This document shows positions 33,602-42,059 of a DNA stretch of 58,611 bases, piece by piece. The number at the start of each line of letters is the position of its first letter. Position 1 is the first letter of the stretch. The notes under the pieces were generated by a model. It did not search any database and was not told where the DNA came from. It saw only the letters and a list, made by a program, of their open reading frames with translations. The position numbers and the translations under genes were made by a program. The stretch is from JBDROX01 sp043809645 (GTDB taxonomy: Bacteria > Patescibacteriota > Patescibacteriia > Magasanikbacterales > UBA922). The stretch is taken from the NCBI GenBank assembly GCA_043809645.1, contig JBDROX010000028.1, forward strand, positions 1 to 58,611. The letters run 5' to 3'.

Positions 33602-34273
33602 ATGAACACTGGAGTACTCTACATTGTTGCAACACCAATTGGAAATCTCAAAGATATTACTTTTCGGGCAGTTGAGACTTTGAAAAAAGTTGATTTAGTT
33701 TTGTGTGAAGACACACGAGTTACAAAGAAACTTTTGTCGCATTATCAGATTGACACACGGACAATGAGCTACCATCAGCATTCGGATGACAAGAAAGTGA
33801 AAGAAATTATTGAACTGCTTCAAGACGGAAAAGATCTTGCGCTGGTGACTGATGCCGGTACGCCGGGAATTTCGGATCCAGGTGGCCACCTTGTGGCTGA
33901 AATTCGAAATTCGAAATTCGAAATTCGGGCAGTTCCTATTCCAGGTCCTTCCGCGGTTACTGCGGCTTTGTCGATTTCTGGATTTCCAACTGACAAGTTT
34001 TTCTTTATGGGCTTTCCTCCACATAAGAACAAAAGAAAGAAATTTTTTACTGAAGTTGCTGATGCCAAGTATACGGTTGCGTTTTATGAATCAAGTCATA
34101 GAATACAGAAAGCACTGAAAGAGCTCGAAGAAGTGCTAAAGAAAGATAGAGAGATGTGTGTTTGCCGGGAATTAACAAAGAAATTCGAGAGTATCTATTG
34201 TGGAACGGTTGAAGAGATTCTAGAAATGGAAATCCCGGAGAAAGGGGAGTTTGTTGTTTTAGTAAGAAAATAG
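33602..34273 (+). CDS. rsmI: 16S rRNA (cytidine-1402-2'-O)-methyltransferase RsmI
   Basis: A 223-aa SAM-dependent enzyme of the tetrapyrrole-methylase fold that methylates the ribose of 16S C1402. LYIVATPIGNLKDITFRA, LCEDTRVTKKLL, LVTDAGTPGISDPG and VPIPGPSAVTAALSISG are diagnostic. The short C-terminal domain is reduced. A TTCGAAA array (33903-33927) replaces the normal loop between HLVAE and VPIPGPSA with IRNSKFEIR at about the same length, so the fold is probably unharmed. It heads a unit with a membrane protein gene and metG. Confidence 0.94.
   Translation: MNTGVLYIVATPIGNLKDITFRAVETLKKVDLVLCEDTRVTKKLLSHYQIDTRTMSYHQHSDDKKVKEIIELLQDGKDLALVTDAGTPGISDPGGHLVAEIRNSKFEIRAVPIPGPSAVTAALSISGFPTDKFFFMGFPPHKNKRKKFFTEVADAKYTVAFYESSHRIQKALKELEEVLKKDREMCVCRELTKKFESIYCGTVEEILEMEIPEKGEFVVLVRK
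33903..33927. repeat. TTCGAAA x3.5 array inside rsmI
   Basis: Three exact TTCGAAA heptamers plus TTCG, encoding IRNSKFEI. The unit is free of stop codons in all six frames. Confidence 0.9.
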
Positions 34274-34277
34274 AAGT

Positions 34278-35027
34278 ATGAGTATATTGTTTTTACTGGA
34301 GTCACCAGCTTTTTGGATAAAAGATGCATCTCCTATAGCAATACTTATTTTTGTAATACTGTTTTCCTTTCTCATCGCCTATAGTAAAAAAAGAAATGAA
34401 TTACAATTTATTCTGCTAGGCTTTCCTCTTACGTTAGGCAGTTCATTCTTTTTTCTCGTTGCATGGGGTAGTGCAACAGAGGCTGGAAATGTATTTATTC
34501 CTCTTTTGCTTTCTTTGGCGTGTTTGGTAGGCCTACTCTTATATTACGTACGAACTGTCCTTGGGAAAACTGACAAGAACAAAAGTTATTTGCTTCGAAT
34601 ACTCTATCTACCGCTTATGTATGTGTTTTTTATTGCTAGTATGGGTTCAATGATGTGGATGGCAGACAGTTCTGAAAGAGTCATACAAATTGACGTTGGA
34701 GAGAATCCTTATATTCCTGGAGAAATGCACAATCCACCGGTCCGAATGCATGTATGGAACATTGGATTTTGGACCGGATCAATTTCAGAAGAGAAAGAAA
34801 TGCAGTTAGTCGAAGAACATAAATACGCAAGGCTCATTAAACATATTGGTGATGAAAAAGCTATCGGCTGGGACGAAACAATGGTAAAGGGGGCTTTTAA
34901 TGAACCAGATCGTATTATAAAAACTGAAGGTGGGGAAACATGGCTGTATCGTGCATGGCAAAATCATCCTGATTGGGAATTGCCAGTATATATGAAAGAT
35001 GGATTACTTCTTAAGATAGGAGATTAA
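34278..35027 (+). CDS. Membrane protein with extracellular C-terminal domain, unknown
   Basis: Not recognised. A 249-aa protein with four hydrophobic segments (near residues 14-34, 44-63, 68-90 and 106-126) and a soluble C-terminal domain of about 120 residues rich in Trp and charged residues (MHVWNIGFWTGSISEEKE, then ETWLYRAWQNHPDWELPVY). It lies 4 bp after rsmI and 7 bp before metG, so it is in the same unit. No catalytic motif is visible. Confidence 0.65.
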   Translation: MSILFLLESPAFWIKDASPIAILIFVILFSFLIAYSKKRNELQFILLGFPLTLGSSFFFLVAWGSATEAGNVFIPLLLSLACLVGLLLYYVRTVLGKTDKNKSYLLRILYLPLMYVFFIASMGSMMWMADSSERVIQIDVGENPYIPGEMHNPPVRMHVWNIGFWTGSISEEKEMQLVEEHKYARLIKHIGDEKAIGWDETMVKGAFNEPDRIIKTEGGETWLYRAWQNHPDWELPVYMKDGLLLKIGD

Positions 35028-35034
35028 TAAACAT

Positions 35035-36549
35035 ATGAAAAAACAATTTTACATTTCAACTGCCATTCCATATGTGAATGCGAGGCCTCATATTGGGCAT
35101 GCTTTGGAATACATACAAACTGATGCTGTTGCTCGGTATCAGCGGCTCGTCGGCAAGGATGTATTCTTTTTGTCTGGCACCGATGAGAATTCACTCAAAA
35201 ATGTTCAGGCTGCAGAAAAGGCTGGGAAGAGTGTTCAGGAATTTGTTGATGAACATTACACCTATTTTTATAATTTTAAAGACGCACTGAACATTTCTTT
35301 TGACGACTTCATTCGTACGACAGAGGGAATACATTTCAAAGGTGCCCAGAAGCTATGGTCGAATTTCAAGCCAGAAGATTTGGAAAAGAGATTATACAAA
35401 GGACTCTATTGCATTGGGTGTGAAGCATTTTATAAAGAAGAAGAACTCGTTGATGGAAAATGTCCAGAGCATAAAGTAGAACCAGAGACGGTAGAGGAAG
35501 AGAATTGGTTTTTTAAACTCAGCAATTATCAAGAGAAGATCAAGGAGCTCATAGAAAAAGATGAAATCAAGATTCTACCAGAATCAAAAAAGAACGAATG
35601 GCTGGCGTTCATTGATCGAGGACTTGAAGATTTTAGTATTTCGAGATCGCATGAGCGTGCACATGGTTGGGGAGTTCCAGTTCCTGGAGACGAGGGGCAG
35701 ATCATGTATGTCTGGGTGGATGCACTGTCGAACTATATCACTGCGCTTGACTATGCAGAGGATGGAGAGAGATTCAAAAAATACTGGCAAGAGTGTGAAG
35801 ACAGAGTTCATGTTATTGGAAAGGGGATTGGGAAGTTTCATGTACTTTATTGGCCAGCAATGTTGCTTTCTGCGGGTGTTGCACTTCCTACAGAAGAATT
35901 CATACATGGATATGTGACAGTAGAGGGAGAGAAGATTAGTAAGTCACTTGGAAATACTATTGATCCATACGAGGTTACAGAGAAGTACGGAATTGACCCT
36001 GTTCGGTTTTACCTCCTTGGAGCTATCTCTTCTGCTCAGGATGGAGATTTTTCAATAGAGCGATTTGAAGAATTCTATACAGCCCATCTTGCGAACGGCA
36101 TCGGAAACCTTACTTCTAGAATTCTAACAATGCTTGAAAAATATTCTGAATCAAAGGTGCCGGCCATTTCAGAAGATATATTTGACACACCAACATTTTG
36201 GGATAATTACGAAGTTTCTTTTGAGAACTATAAGTTTGAGGATGTTGTTGGATACATAAATAAACTTGTTGCACTCTGTGACGGAGTCATCTCAGAGCAA
36301 AAGCCATGGGAAAAAGAAAAGGCTGGAGAAAATATTGATGAACTTCTATATCAGCTTGCTGAGTGCCTCAGACATATTGGATTGGCTTTGCTTCCAATTA
36401 TTCCACAAAGTGCTGGAAAGATTCTCTTCGGGCTTGGAATTGAGGCGGGGAGCTTGGAAGATTTAAAGATTGAGAAAAAATGGGGAAAATTACAAAGTGG
36501 TCAAAAAGTTGAAAAAGGTGATGCATTATTTCCTAGGCTTGTGCAATAA
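35035..36549 (+). CDS. metG: Methionyl-tRNA synthetase
   Basis: A 504-aa class I synthetase. The HIGH-type motif is in YVNARPHIGHALEY, the zinc knuckle is CIGCEAFYKEEELVDGKCPEH, and the KMSKS loop appears as KISKSLGNTI. The helical anticodon-binding domain follows. The C-terminal dimerisation domain of longer MetRS is absent, as in many small genomes. It precedes murB by 28 bp; the gap holds a TTGATAC-ACGTCTT-GTAATAT heptamer leader. With fmt it supplies formyl-Met-tRNA. Confidence 0.96.
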   Translation: MKKQFYISTAIPYVNARPHIGHALEYIQTDAVARYQRLVGKDVFFLSGTDENSLKNVQAAEKAGKSVQEFVDEHYTYFYNFKDALNISFDDFIRTTEGIHFKGAQKLWSNFKPEDLEKRLYKGLYCIGCEAFYKEEELVDGKCPEHKVEPETVEEENWFFKLSNYQEKIKELIEKDEIKILPESKKNEWLAFIDRGLEDFSISRSHERAHGWGVPVPGDEGQIMYVWVDALSNYITALDYAEDGERFKKYWQECEDRVHVIGKGIGKFHVLYWPAMLLSAGVALPTEEFIHGYVTVEGEKISKSLGNTIDPYEVTEKYGIDPVRFYLLGAISSAQDGDFSIERFEEFYTAHLANGIGNLTSRILTMLEKYSESKVPAISEDIFDTPTFWDNYEVSFENYKFEDVVGYINKLVALCDGVISEQKPWEKEKAGENIDELLYQLAECLRHIGLALLPIIPQSAGKILFGLGIEAGSLEDLKIEKKWGKLQSGQKVEKGDALFPRLVQ

Positions 36550-36577
36550 CATTTATTGATACACGTCTTGTAATATT

Positions 36578-37531
36578 ATGGATTATAAAAAACTAAAAGA
36601 ATTTGGCAAAGTGAAGCTCAATGAGCCACTTGCCAAGTACACAACATTCAAGATCGGTGGACCAGCTGATTGCTTTGTGATAGTGGACACATCAGAAAAT
36701 TTTGCAGAAGTTCTGAAGTATTTAGATGGTGTTGGGCAAGATTACATCATCCTAGCCGGAGGAAGCAATGTGCTTGTCGGTGATGCTGGATACAAAGGTG
36801 TGGTGATTCATCCGAGAAACTCGAAACTTGAAATTCGAAATTCGGGAATTCTTGTTGAAGCAGGATGTCCTACAGCAAGAGCTGCACAGGAATCTATCAA
36901 AGCAGGTTTTGTCGATTTTGCATGGGGAGTTGGGATTCCCGGAACTATTGGTGGTGCGATCCGTGGGAATGCAGGGGCTATGGGAAGTGAGATGAAAGAT
37001 CATGTAGAGAAGCTCGAAGTATACCGAGATGGAGAAGTCATCGAGCTTTCAAATGAAGAATGTGAATTTGGATATCGAGAAAGCATTTTCAAACATGGTG
37101 GGGGAATTATTCTACGTGCTTGGCTCAAGCTCGAAAAAGGTGATGCAGGGAAGGCTATGAAAGAGGCCATGGAGCACTTATCATATCGTGCGTGTAATCA
37201 GCCACAGGGTTTTGGAAGCGCTGGATGCACTTTCAAGAATCTTCCTATCTCAAAAGAGGAACAAGAAATTATTAAATCTAAAACAGATGACCCAAAAGTT
37301 CTTGAAACTATGGAAAAGTATAATAAAGTCCCGATTGGTCGACTTATTGAGCTATGTGGTTTGAGAGGTTTTCGGATTGGCAACGCAGGCGTGAGTGAAA
37401 AACATGGTAATTTTATTGTAAATCTTGGAGAAGCGACAGCAGAGGATGTACACACTGTAATTGAAAAAGTAAAAGAAAAAGTGTATACTACTTTTGGTAT
37501 TTCTATTCAAGAAGAAATCTATTTTATGTAA
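36578..37531 (+). CDS. murB: UDP-N-acetylenolpyruvoylglucosamine reductase MurB
   Basis: A 317-aa FAD enzyme that makes UDP-N-acetylmuramate. The FAD domain shows YTTFKIGGPADCF, LAGGSNVLVGD and GVGIPGTIGGAIRGNAGA; the C-terminal domain has GSAGCTFKN and LIELCGLRGFRIGNAGVSEKHGNF. The active-site general acid, usually Ser in AGSxFKNP, is Cys here (AGCTFKN), which is seen in some MurB groups. A degenerate heptamer array (36820-36847) encodes NSKLEIRNSG between two strands of the FAD domain. With MurJ and the carboxypeptidase it shows the cell makes peptidoglycan. Confidence 0.93.
   Translation: MDYKKLKEFGKVKLNEPLAKYTTFKIGGPADCFVIVDTSENFAEVLKYLDGVGQDYIILAGGSNVLVGDAGYKGVVIHPRNSKLEIRNSGILVEAGCPTARAAQESIKAGFVDFAWGVGIPGTIGGAIRGNAGAMGSEMKDHVEKLEVYRDGEVIELSNEECEFGYRESIFKHGGGIILRAWLKLEKGDAGKAMKEAMEHLSYRACNQPQGFGSAGCTFKNLPISKEEQEIIKSKTDDPKVLETMEKYNKVPIGRLIELCGLRGFRIGNAGVSEKHGNFIVNLGEATAEDVHTVIEKVKEKVYTTFGISIQEEIYFM
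36820..36847. repeat. Degenerate TTCGAAA array inside murB
   Basis: CTCGAAA, CTTGAAA, TTCGAAA, TTCGGGA in register. Encodes RNSKLEIRNSG. It is a diverged copy of the family seen in rsmI and mnmA. Confidence 0.8.
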
Positions 37532-37546
37532 TAAACATATATCAGT

Positions 37547-39109
37547 ATGTCAACATTAAAACCCCAAGTAAGGAGTTTTTTTTATAGCCTTTGTGCTGTC
37601 TTCATGTTTGTAGGCTCATTTCTTGTATCTATTCCTCAGGCACATGCAGAGTCAAAAGAGTTCGTTGGCTCTTTTTCTCCAATCACAACAGTACCGTTTA
37701 TGGATACGAATGGATCTGGGGTTATCTGGTTTGATGCTGGAGCAAACACAATAAAGTATAAAAATGTTACGCTGGGTACAACAGCCGAAATAAAAGATAT
37801 TACTCAATTTAAAGGATTGTCTTTACTTTGGGATGGTATTTATTGGGTTGATGGTTCTGTGTTGTATGAATACAAAATTAGTACAAAGGTGAAGAAACAG
37901 ATGCTTGATCTTTCCACGATAGAGGATATTGAAAAAGATGCAAAGGAATTTTGGCTCAGGACAATGGTTTCTCCGCTCTTTTTTGAATATTCAGTCAGAG
38001 ATAATAGTGGAACCACACACAGAAAACAGTATGATTTCAACACACAGCAAGCATTCGGAGTTACTGGAAGATCTGGAAGTACTCTCTTTGGAGATTCAAA
38101 TGAGTTTTTTAAGAAGAGTGGAGATGCCGCCTCTGATTCGTTTTATGAACTTGCCTATTTGGGTCAACATATTGTTCTTATAGGACATCCTACACAGTTT
38201 GGTGATTCGTACGACGAACTGAGAACAAAGATCGTTCCACTTGGAATTCCTACAACAGTAAAAAGCGGTATACAATTTACAGGTATGTTTCGAGATGGAA
38301 AGTCAGAAAAGGATAGGGCTGTATTTTGGAGATCAACTGGTTTGTATGTACTCAATACAAATACAGGAAATGAGACAAAACAAATTGAGGATTTTTCTCA
38401 ATCAACAAATATAACATGGACAGGATCGGATGCGCTCTGGTCAGTAAAAAAAGCAGATAGTAATTATTACTATTGGTATAACGCAACAATGGATGCTACC
38501 TGCTACTTGGATCAAGATGATTCAATATTGTCATCTAATCCAAATTATAGTCTTACGAATGGATTTCTTTTTTGGTCAACAAATGAAGGAAAAGTATATT
38601 CAAAGAGGCTGGTCTGTACAGATGAACCAGTAGGAAGCACTACGAGTCCAACACCAACGATTACAGCTTCATCAGGTGACTTGATAAAGATGGTTGGAAA
38701 TCCTTCCGTATATTATCTTGGGGCAGACGGGAAACGGTATGTGTTTTACAATGAAAACATTTTTTTGAGCTGGTATACTAGTTTTTCTGGTGTTAAGGAG
38801 TTGTCAAAAAAACAGATGGAAGATATTCTTATTGGTGGAAATGTTACCTATCGACCGGGCAAATTGATCAAGATTACGACAGATCCAAAAGTATATGCAG
38901 TGGATAAAGGGGGAGCATTGCGATGGATAAAGACTGAAGAAGTTGCTGCAGCCCTTTTTGGGAAGTCTTGGGCAGGTCAAATTATTGATGTCCCAGACTT
39001 TCTTTTTGTGAATTATAAGATTGGGAACTCAGTCAATGCTGCTTCAGATTTTAGCCCATATAATGCCAAAATAAATAATTCAACAATCAATATTGACAAA
39101 AGTCTTTAG
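37547..39109 (+). CDS. Secreted beta-propeller-like protein with a CPR-type C-terminal repeat domain
   Basis: A 520-aa exported protein. A signal peptide is clear (hydrophobic residues 15-32, cleavage after AHA). Residues about 40-360 are strand-rich with repeated Trp- and Asp-containing units, suggesting a propeller. The C-terminal ~150 residues (IKMVGNPSVYYLGADGKRY, then VTYRPGKLIKITTDPKVYAV and GGALRWIKTEE) are a two-unit domain related to the repeats of the S11 carboxypeptidase at 31236. Function unknown; a wall- or surface-attached role is likely. It has its own terminator. Confidence 0.72.
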   Translation: MSTLKPQVRSFFYSLCAVFMFVGSFLVSIPQAHAESKEFVGSFSPITTVPFMDTNGSGVIWFDAGANTIKYKNVTLGTTAEIKDITQFKGLSLLWDGIYWVDGSVLYEYKISTKVKKQMLDLSTIEDIEKDAKEFWLRTMVSPLFFEYSVRDNSGTTHRKQYDFNTQQAFGVTGRSGSTLFGDSNEFFKKSGDAASDSFYELAYLGQHIVLIGHPTQFGDSYDELRTKIVPLGIPTTVKSGIQFTGMFRDGKSEKDRAVFWRSTGLYVLNTNTGNETKQIEDFSQSTNITWTGSDALWSVKKADSNYYYWYNATMDATCYLDQDDSILSSNPNYSLTNGFLFWSTNEGKVYSKRLVCTDEPVGSTTSPTPTITASSGDLIKMVGNPSVYYLGADGKRYVFYNENIFLSWYTSFSGVKELSKKQMEDILIGGNVTYRPGKLIKITTDPKVYAVDKGGALRWIKTEEVAAALFGKSWAGQIIDVPDFLFVNYKIGNSVNAASDFSPYNAKINNSTINIDKSL

Positions 39110-39127
39110 TTCTGAAGTAAAAAGAAT

Positions 39128-39155
39128 AAACCTGTGTCTTATGCACAGGTTTTTC
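39128..39155 (+). terminator. Intrinsic terminator after the secreted protein gene
   Basis: AAACCTGTG (39128-39136) and CACAGGTTT (39144-39152), seven-base loop, followed by TTC. Perfect 9-bp stem. Confidence 0.85.
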
Positions 39156-39165
39156 TGATCTACAA

Positions 39166-39194
39166 TTGATGCCGCCATAGAAACAGTGTACTAT
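39166..39194 (+). promoter_or_regulatory. hpf promoter
   Basis: TTGATG (39166-39171), a 17-bp spacer and TACTAT (39189-39194). Leader of about 34 nt, with GAGAGGTG as a weak ribosome binding site well upstream of the ATG. Confidence 0.55.
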
Positions 39195-39233
39195 AGTTAT
39201 AGAGAGGTGAATAAGAAAATAATCACATAGTAT

Positions 39234-39596
39234 ATGAATATCAACATCAAGTCGACAAATATCGAACTCACTGATGCAGTGAAAGAATATGCACTTGAGA
39301 AAATTGGGAGCTTAGAAAAATATTTCGATAATATCCAAGGGGCTGATATCGATCTTGGAATGCACAGTACGCATCATCAGAAAGGAAAGGTGTTTTATGC
39401 AGAAGTGAATATGCTTGTTCCTGGAAAGAAGCTTCGTGTCGTAAAGGACTCAGAGGATCAATACAAAGCCATAGACAAAGTAAAGGATCATCTCAAGGCT
39501 GAATTGGAAAAAATGAAAGGGAAGATGAGGTCATTTGACCAAGAGGAATTGAGGGGGGTGAAAGAATATCAGGAAGAAGATGAAATAGGAAATTAG
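39234..39596 (+). CDS. hpf: Ribosome hibernation factor HPF/RaiA-like
   Basis: A 120-aa protein of the short HPF/YfiA type: MNINIKSTNIELTDAVKEYALEKIGSLEKYF, a strand-rich middle, and DQYKAIDKVKDHLKAELEKMKGK, then an acidic tail. It binds the decoding centre of idle ribosomes. The long-HPF C-terminal dimerisation domain is absent. It is monocistronic with its own promoter and a terminator shared with the convergent RNase H gene. The tail and stop overlap a TTAGAAATTCGGG repeat fragment. Confidence 0.93.
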   Translation: MNINIKSTNIELTDAVKEYALEKIGSLEKYFDNIQGADIDLGMHSTHHQKGKVFYAEVNMLVPGKKLRVVKDSEDQYKAIDKVKDHLKAELEKMKGKMRSFDQEELRGVKEYQEEDEIGN

Positions 39597-39610
39597 AAAT
39601 TCGGGAAAAG

Positions 39611-39637
39611 AAAAAACCGCCAGTTGGCAGTTTTTTA
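39611..39637. terminator. Bidirectional terminator between hpf and the RNase H gene
   Basis: A6 and T6 runs flank a GCC-AGTT-GGC stem with one mismatch. Works for both convergent genes; it overlaps the last codon of the RNase H gene. Confidence 0.75.
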
Positions 39638-40042
39638 CATATGTTTGTCTAGCACTTTGTTCACTTCTGCATCAGCTTCTTTGTTTCCTTCACGCATAGT
39701 ATGCTTGATTGTGACTTTATTAAATTCTTGCATAGCATTCCATGACTGTACAAACAGTTTTTGCATTGACGGATGCTTTACCTTCCATTGTTTATTTAGC
39801 TGTCTTTCTACAAGCATGCTGTCGACGTAGCAGACAACTTCATTAGCACCAAGTGCATGTGCCTTTTTAAATCCAGAGATAACTGCAGAATATTCTGCAA
39901 AATTATTTGTTTGTTTTCCCAGAAATTCTCCGTATGCTTCCAGCACGTTTCCTTTTTCATCTTTTATAACAATACCAGTAGCAGACGGACCAGGGTTACC
40001 GCGTGATCCACCATCACAGTAGATGATTACTTTTTTTGGCAT
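39635..40042 (-). CDS. RNase H-like ribonuclease (RNase HI family)
   Basis: A 135-aa protein with the RNase HI active-site pattern: the first Asp in IYCDGGSRGNPG, Glu in NFAEYSAVI, Asp in CYVDSMLVERQL and the last Asp in REGNKEADAEVNK. It degrades RNA in RNA-DNA hybrids. It lacks the basic protrusion of E. coli RNase HI, as in the shorter Bacillus/archaeal-type enzymes. It follows recJ by 1 bp, so the two nucleases are cotranscribed. Confidence 0.9.
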   Translation of the reverse strand: MPKKVIIYCDGGSRGNPGPSATGIVIKDEKGNVLEAYGEFLGKQTNNFAEYSAVISGFKKAHALGANEVVCYVDSMLVERQLNKQWKVKHPSMQKLFVQSWNAMQEFNKVTIKHTMREGNKEADAEVNKVLDKHM

Positions 40043-40043
40043 A

Positions 40044-41808
40044 CTATTTTTTCTTTAAATCAACAATGAGGAGTTGAAGTTCTCGATTTCCATTCCATTC
40101 ATTCACACCAACTTCAAATACCATATCAATCGTATCTCCTTTTTTGAGTATTCTGCACCAGTCAGGGTCTCCACTATTGCAGAGGCTCCAACCAATAGTC
40201 TTTCGAATTTTTCCACTATCACTGGCAATCATGATCTTGAGATGTGTCTTGTCTTTTCCGACGGGCTGTATATCTCTCACAGTCAGATGTTTAGCGAGGT
40301 ATTTTGGTTTTGGGTTTGCTTGTCCAAATGGGGCGAATTTTTCGAGCGAGTCATAAAGTTCCCAGGTAATATCATCGAGATGTATTTTTGCGTCAATCGC
40401 AAGTTTTGGTGACATATCGAGCCCTTTTGTTTTCTCATGATATTTCGCCATAAGTTTTTCTTTGAATTCTTCCATTAGATCTGTGGATTTCAGTGTAAAA
40501 CCAAACGCCATAGGGTGTCCACCAAATTTTTCAAAAAGGTCAGAAAGCTCGCCAATTGCCTCTATGACATTGAATCCTTCCACACTTCTTCCAGACCCCA
40601 TGAACTGTCCATCATTTTCTGTCATCACAATACATGGTTTGTTATATTTCTCTTTCAGTTTGCTTGACACCAGACCAACGAGGCCAGGTGACCAGTCTTT
40701 GTCAAAAGCAAATAGAATTGGATTGTTCATTTGATGGGCTTCAATACGTTCTATTGCTTTTTTCACATACTGCTCTGTCAGTTTTCTCCTTTCGTCATTT
40801 TCTCTGTTTAGCTCGAATGCAAGATCGGTTGCCTCGATCGGATCATGAGTAACCATGAGTTTGTACGCAACATTTGCATGGTTCAGTCTTCCTGCTGCAT
40901 TGATCTGTGGTGCGATGCGGAATCCAATAGTGTCTGCATCGATCTCACGTTTCATCGAACCATCTTCTTCCTTGATTCCAATTTCAAGAAACATTTTTTG
41001 AAGTCCAATTCGTTTCGTTTTATTGAGCACAATCAGACCATACTTTGTCAGTGTTCTAGATTCCCCAATGAGTGGGACCATATCAGCAACACTGGAGATT
41101 GCGACCATGTCGAGGAGCCATTTTTCATGCACATCGTGTGCTGCTCCGTTTGGAAGTGCAACATTGTTTTCTTTATGTTTTTTGAGTATTCCCTGCGCGA
41201 GTTTGAACGCAACCGCACCGCCTGCGAGACCTTTGTCTGGGTATGTCTCACCTTCAATTTTTGGGTGAATAATCGCAAAAGCATTTGGAACAGTTTCTGG
41301 GATGGAGTGGTGATCTGTAATGATAACGTCTATACCTCCTTCATTTGCTTTTTCAATTTCTGCGAAGTTGCTAATACCACAGTCACATGTAATGAGAATG
41401 TTGGCTTTTTCGTCAATAAAGGTCTGAATATTTTTTTCATTGAGCCCATAGCCATCAGTTTCACGGTGAGGAAGAAACACATCAAAGTTTGTGAAATGGA
41501 GTGCTTCAAAAAGTGTGGCAAGAACTGTGCATCCAGACACACCATCTGCATCATAGTCACCATGGATGATTATTTTTTCATTTTTTTCAATTGCATCAAG
41601 AAGTCTATTTACAGTTTTTTCCATATCTCGAAAAAGAAATGGATCGTGAATATCCTGACTGTAGTCTGGGTTCAGAAATTCATCTATTTGCTTTTGTGTC
41701 CGTATGTCTCTGTGATACAATAAATTTGCTACCGTTTTTGGTAGCTCTGGATGCTCTTCGAAAAATGACAGTGGTGCATCAGTGAGGACTTCCCATTTTT
41801 TTTTGCAT
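40044..41808 (-). CDS. recJ: Single-strand exonuclease RecJ, frame broken at a poly(A) tract near the start
   Basis: RecJ degrades single-stranded DNA 5' to 3'. The DHH core is intact (HGDYDADGVSG, ITCDCG, ITDHHSIP, HPK), as is the DHHA1 part (GSGRSVEGFNVIEAI, FGGHPMAFG). The conserved N terminus (WEVLTDAPLSFFEEHPEL...) is open but connects to its ATG at 41808 only if the run of nine A in the coding strand (41796-41804) is read as eight. That ATG lies 4 bp after the stop of a small membrane peptide gene, the usual tight spacing. A TTG at 41720 would give a truncated form. Transcriptional slippage at A9 or a sequencing error are both possible. Confidence 0.9.
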
Positions 41809-41812
41809 AGTC

Positions 41813-41908
41813 TTAATAGAATGCTGGTGCCATGGAGAAAAAGATCATACCAACAATGCCTACAACGCTAATAGCAATCCATAATTTATCTTTGTGTTTT
41901 TGTTTCAT
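41813..41908 (-). CDS. Small single-span membrane peptide (31 aa)
   Basis: Not recognised. A 31-aa peptide with a basic N terminus (MKQKHKDKLW) and one hydrophobic helix (IAISVVGIVGMIFFSMA), ending TAA 4 bp before the recJ ATG. The composition is coding-like and the topology fits a cytoplasmic N terminus by the positive-inside rule. Translational coupling with recJ is likely from the spacing. Function unknown. Confidence 0.55.
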   Translation of the reverse strand: MKQKHKDKLWIAISVVGIVGMIFFSMAPAFY

Positions 41909-41925
41909 AGATTAGTTATTCCTAT

Positions 41926-42052
41926 CATTCCGAGGCCTTCTTAGGCTGTAGGAATCTCAGTGTTAATTTTGTGCTGCTTGTTCGAAGGGATTGCGACGTC
42001 GTTCTCCTTCGACTCCGCTTCGCTTTGCTCAGGATCACTCCTCGCAATGACA
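41926..42052. repeat. Mosaic intergenic repeat (ATTGCGA/TCGCAAT and ATTCC/GGAAT units)
   Basis: Two modules: ATTCC...GGAAT (41927-41955) around an AGGCCT-containing core, and ATTGCGA (41990-41996)...TCGCAAT (42042-42048) around CTCCTTCGACTCCGCTTCGC. It is GC-richer than the flanks. Similar elements are scattered in many bacterial genomes as short palindromic repeats. No gene is seen here. Confidence 0.6.
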
Positions 42053-42059
42053 GGAGAAT

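Noticed and set aside
12324..36847. CRISPR arrays
   Set aside because: The repeated units are contiguous heptamers inside genes with no spacers and no cas genes nearby.
40845..41723. A 292-codon plus-strand ORF antisense to recJ
   Set aside because: It is a shadow of recJ with no family match, start signal or plausible composition.
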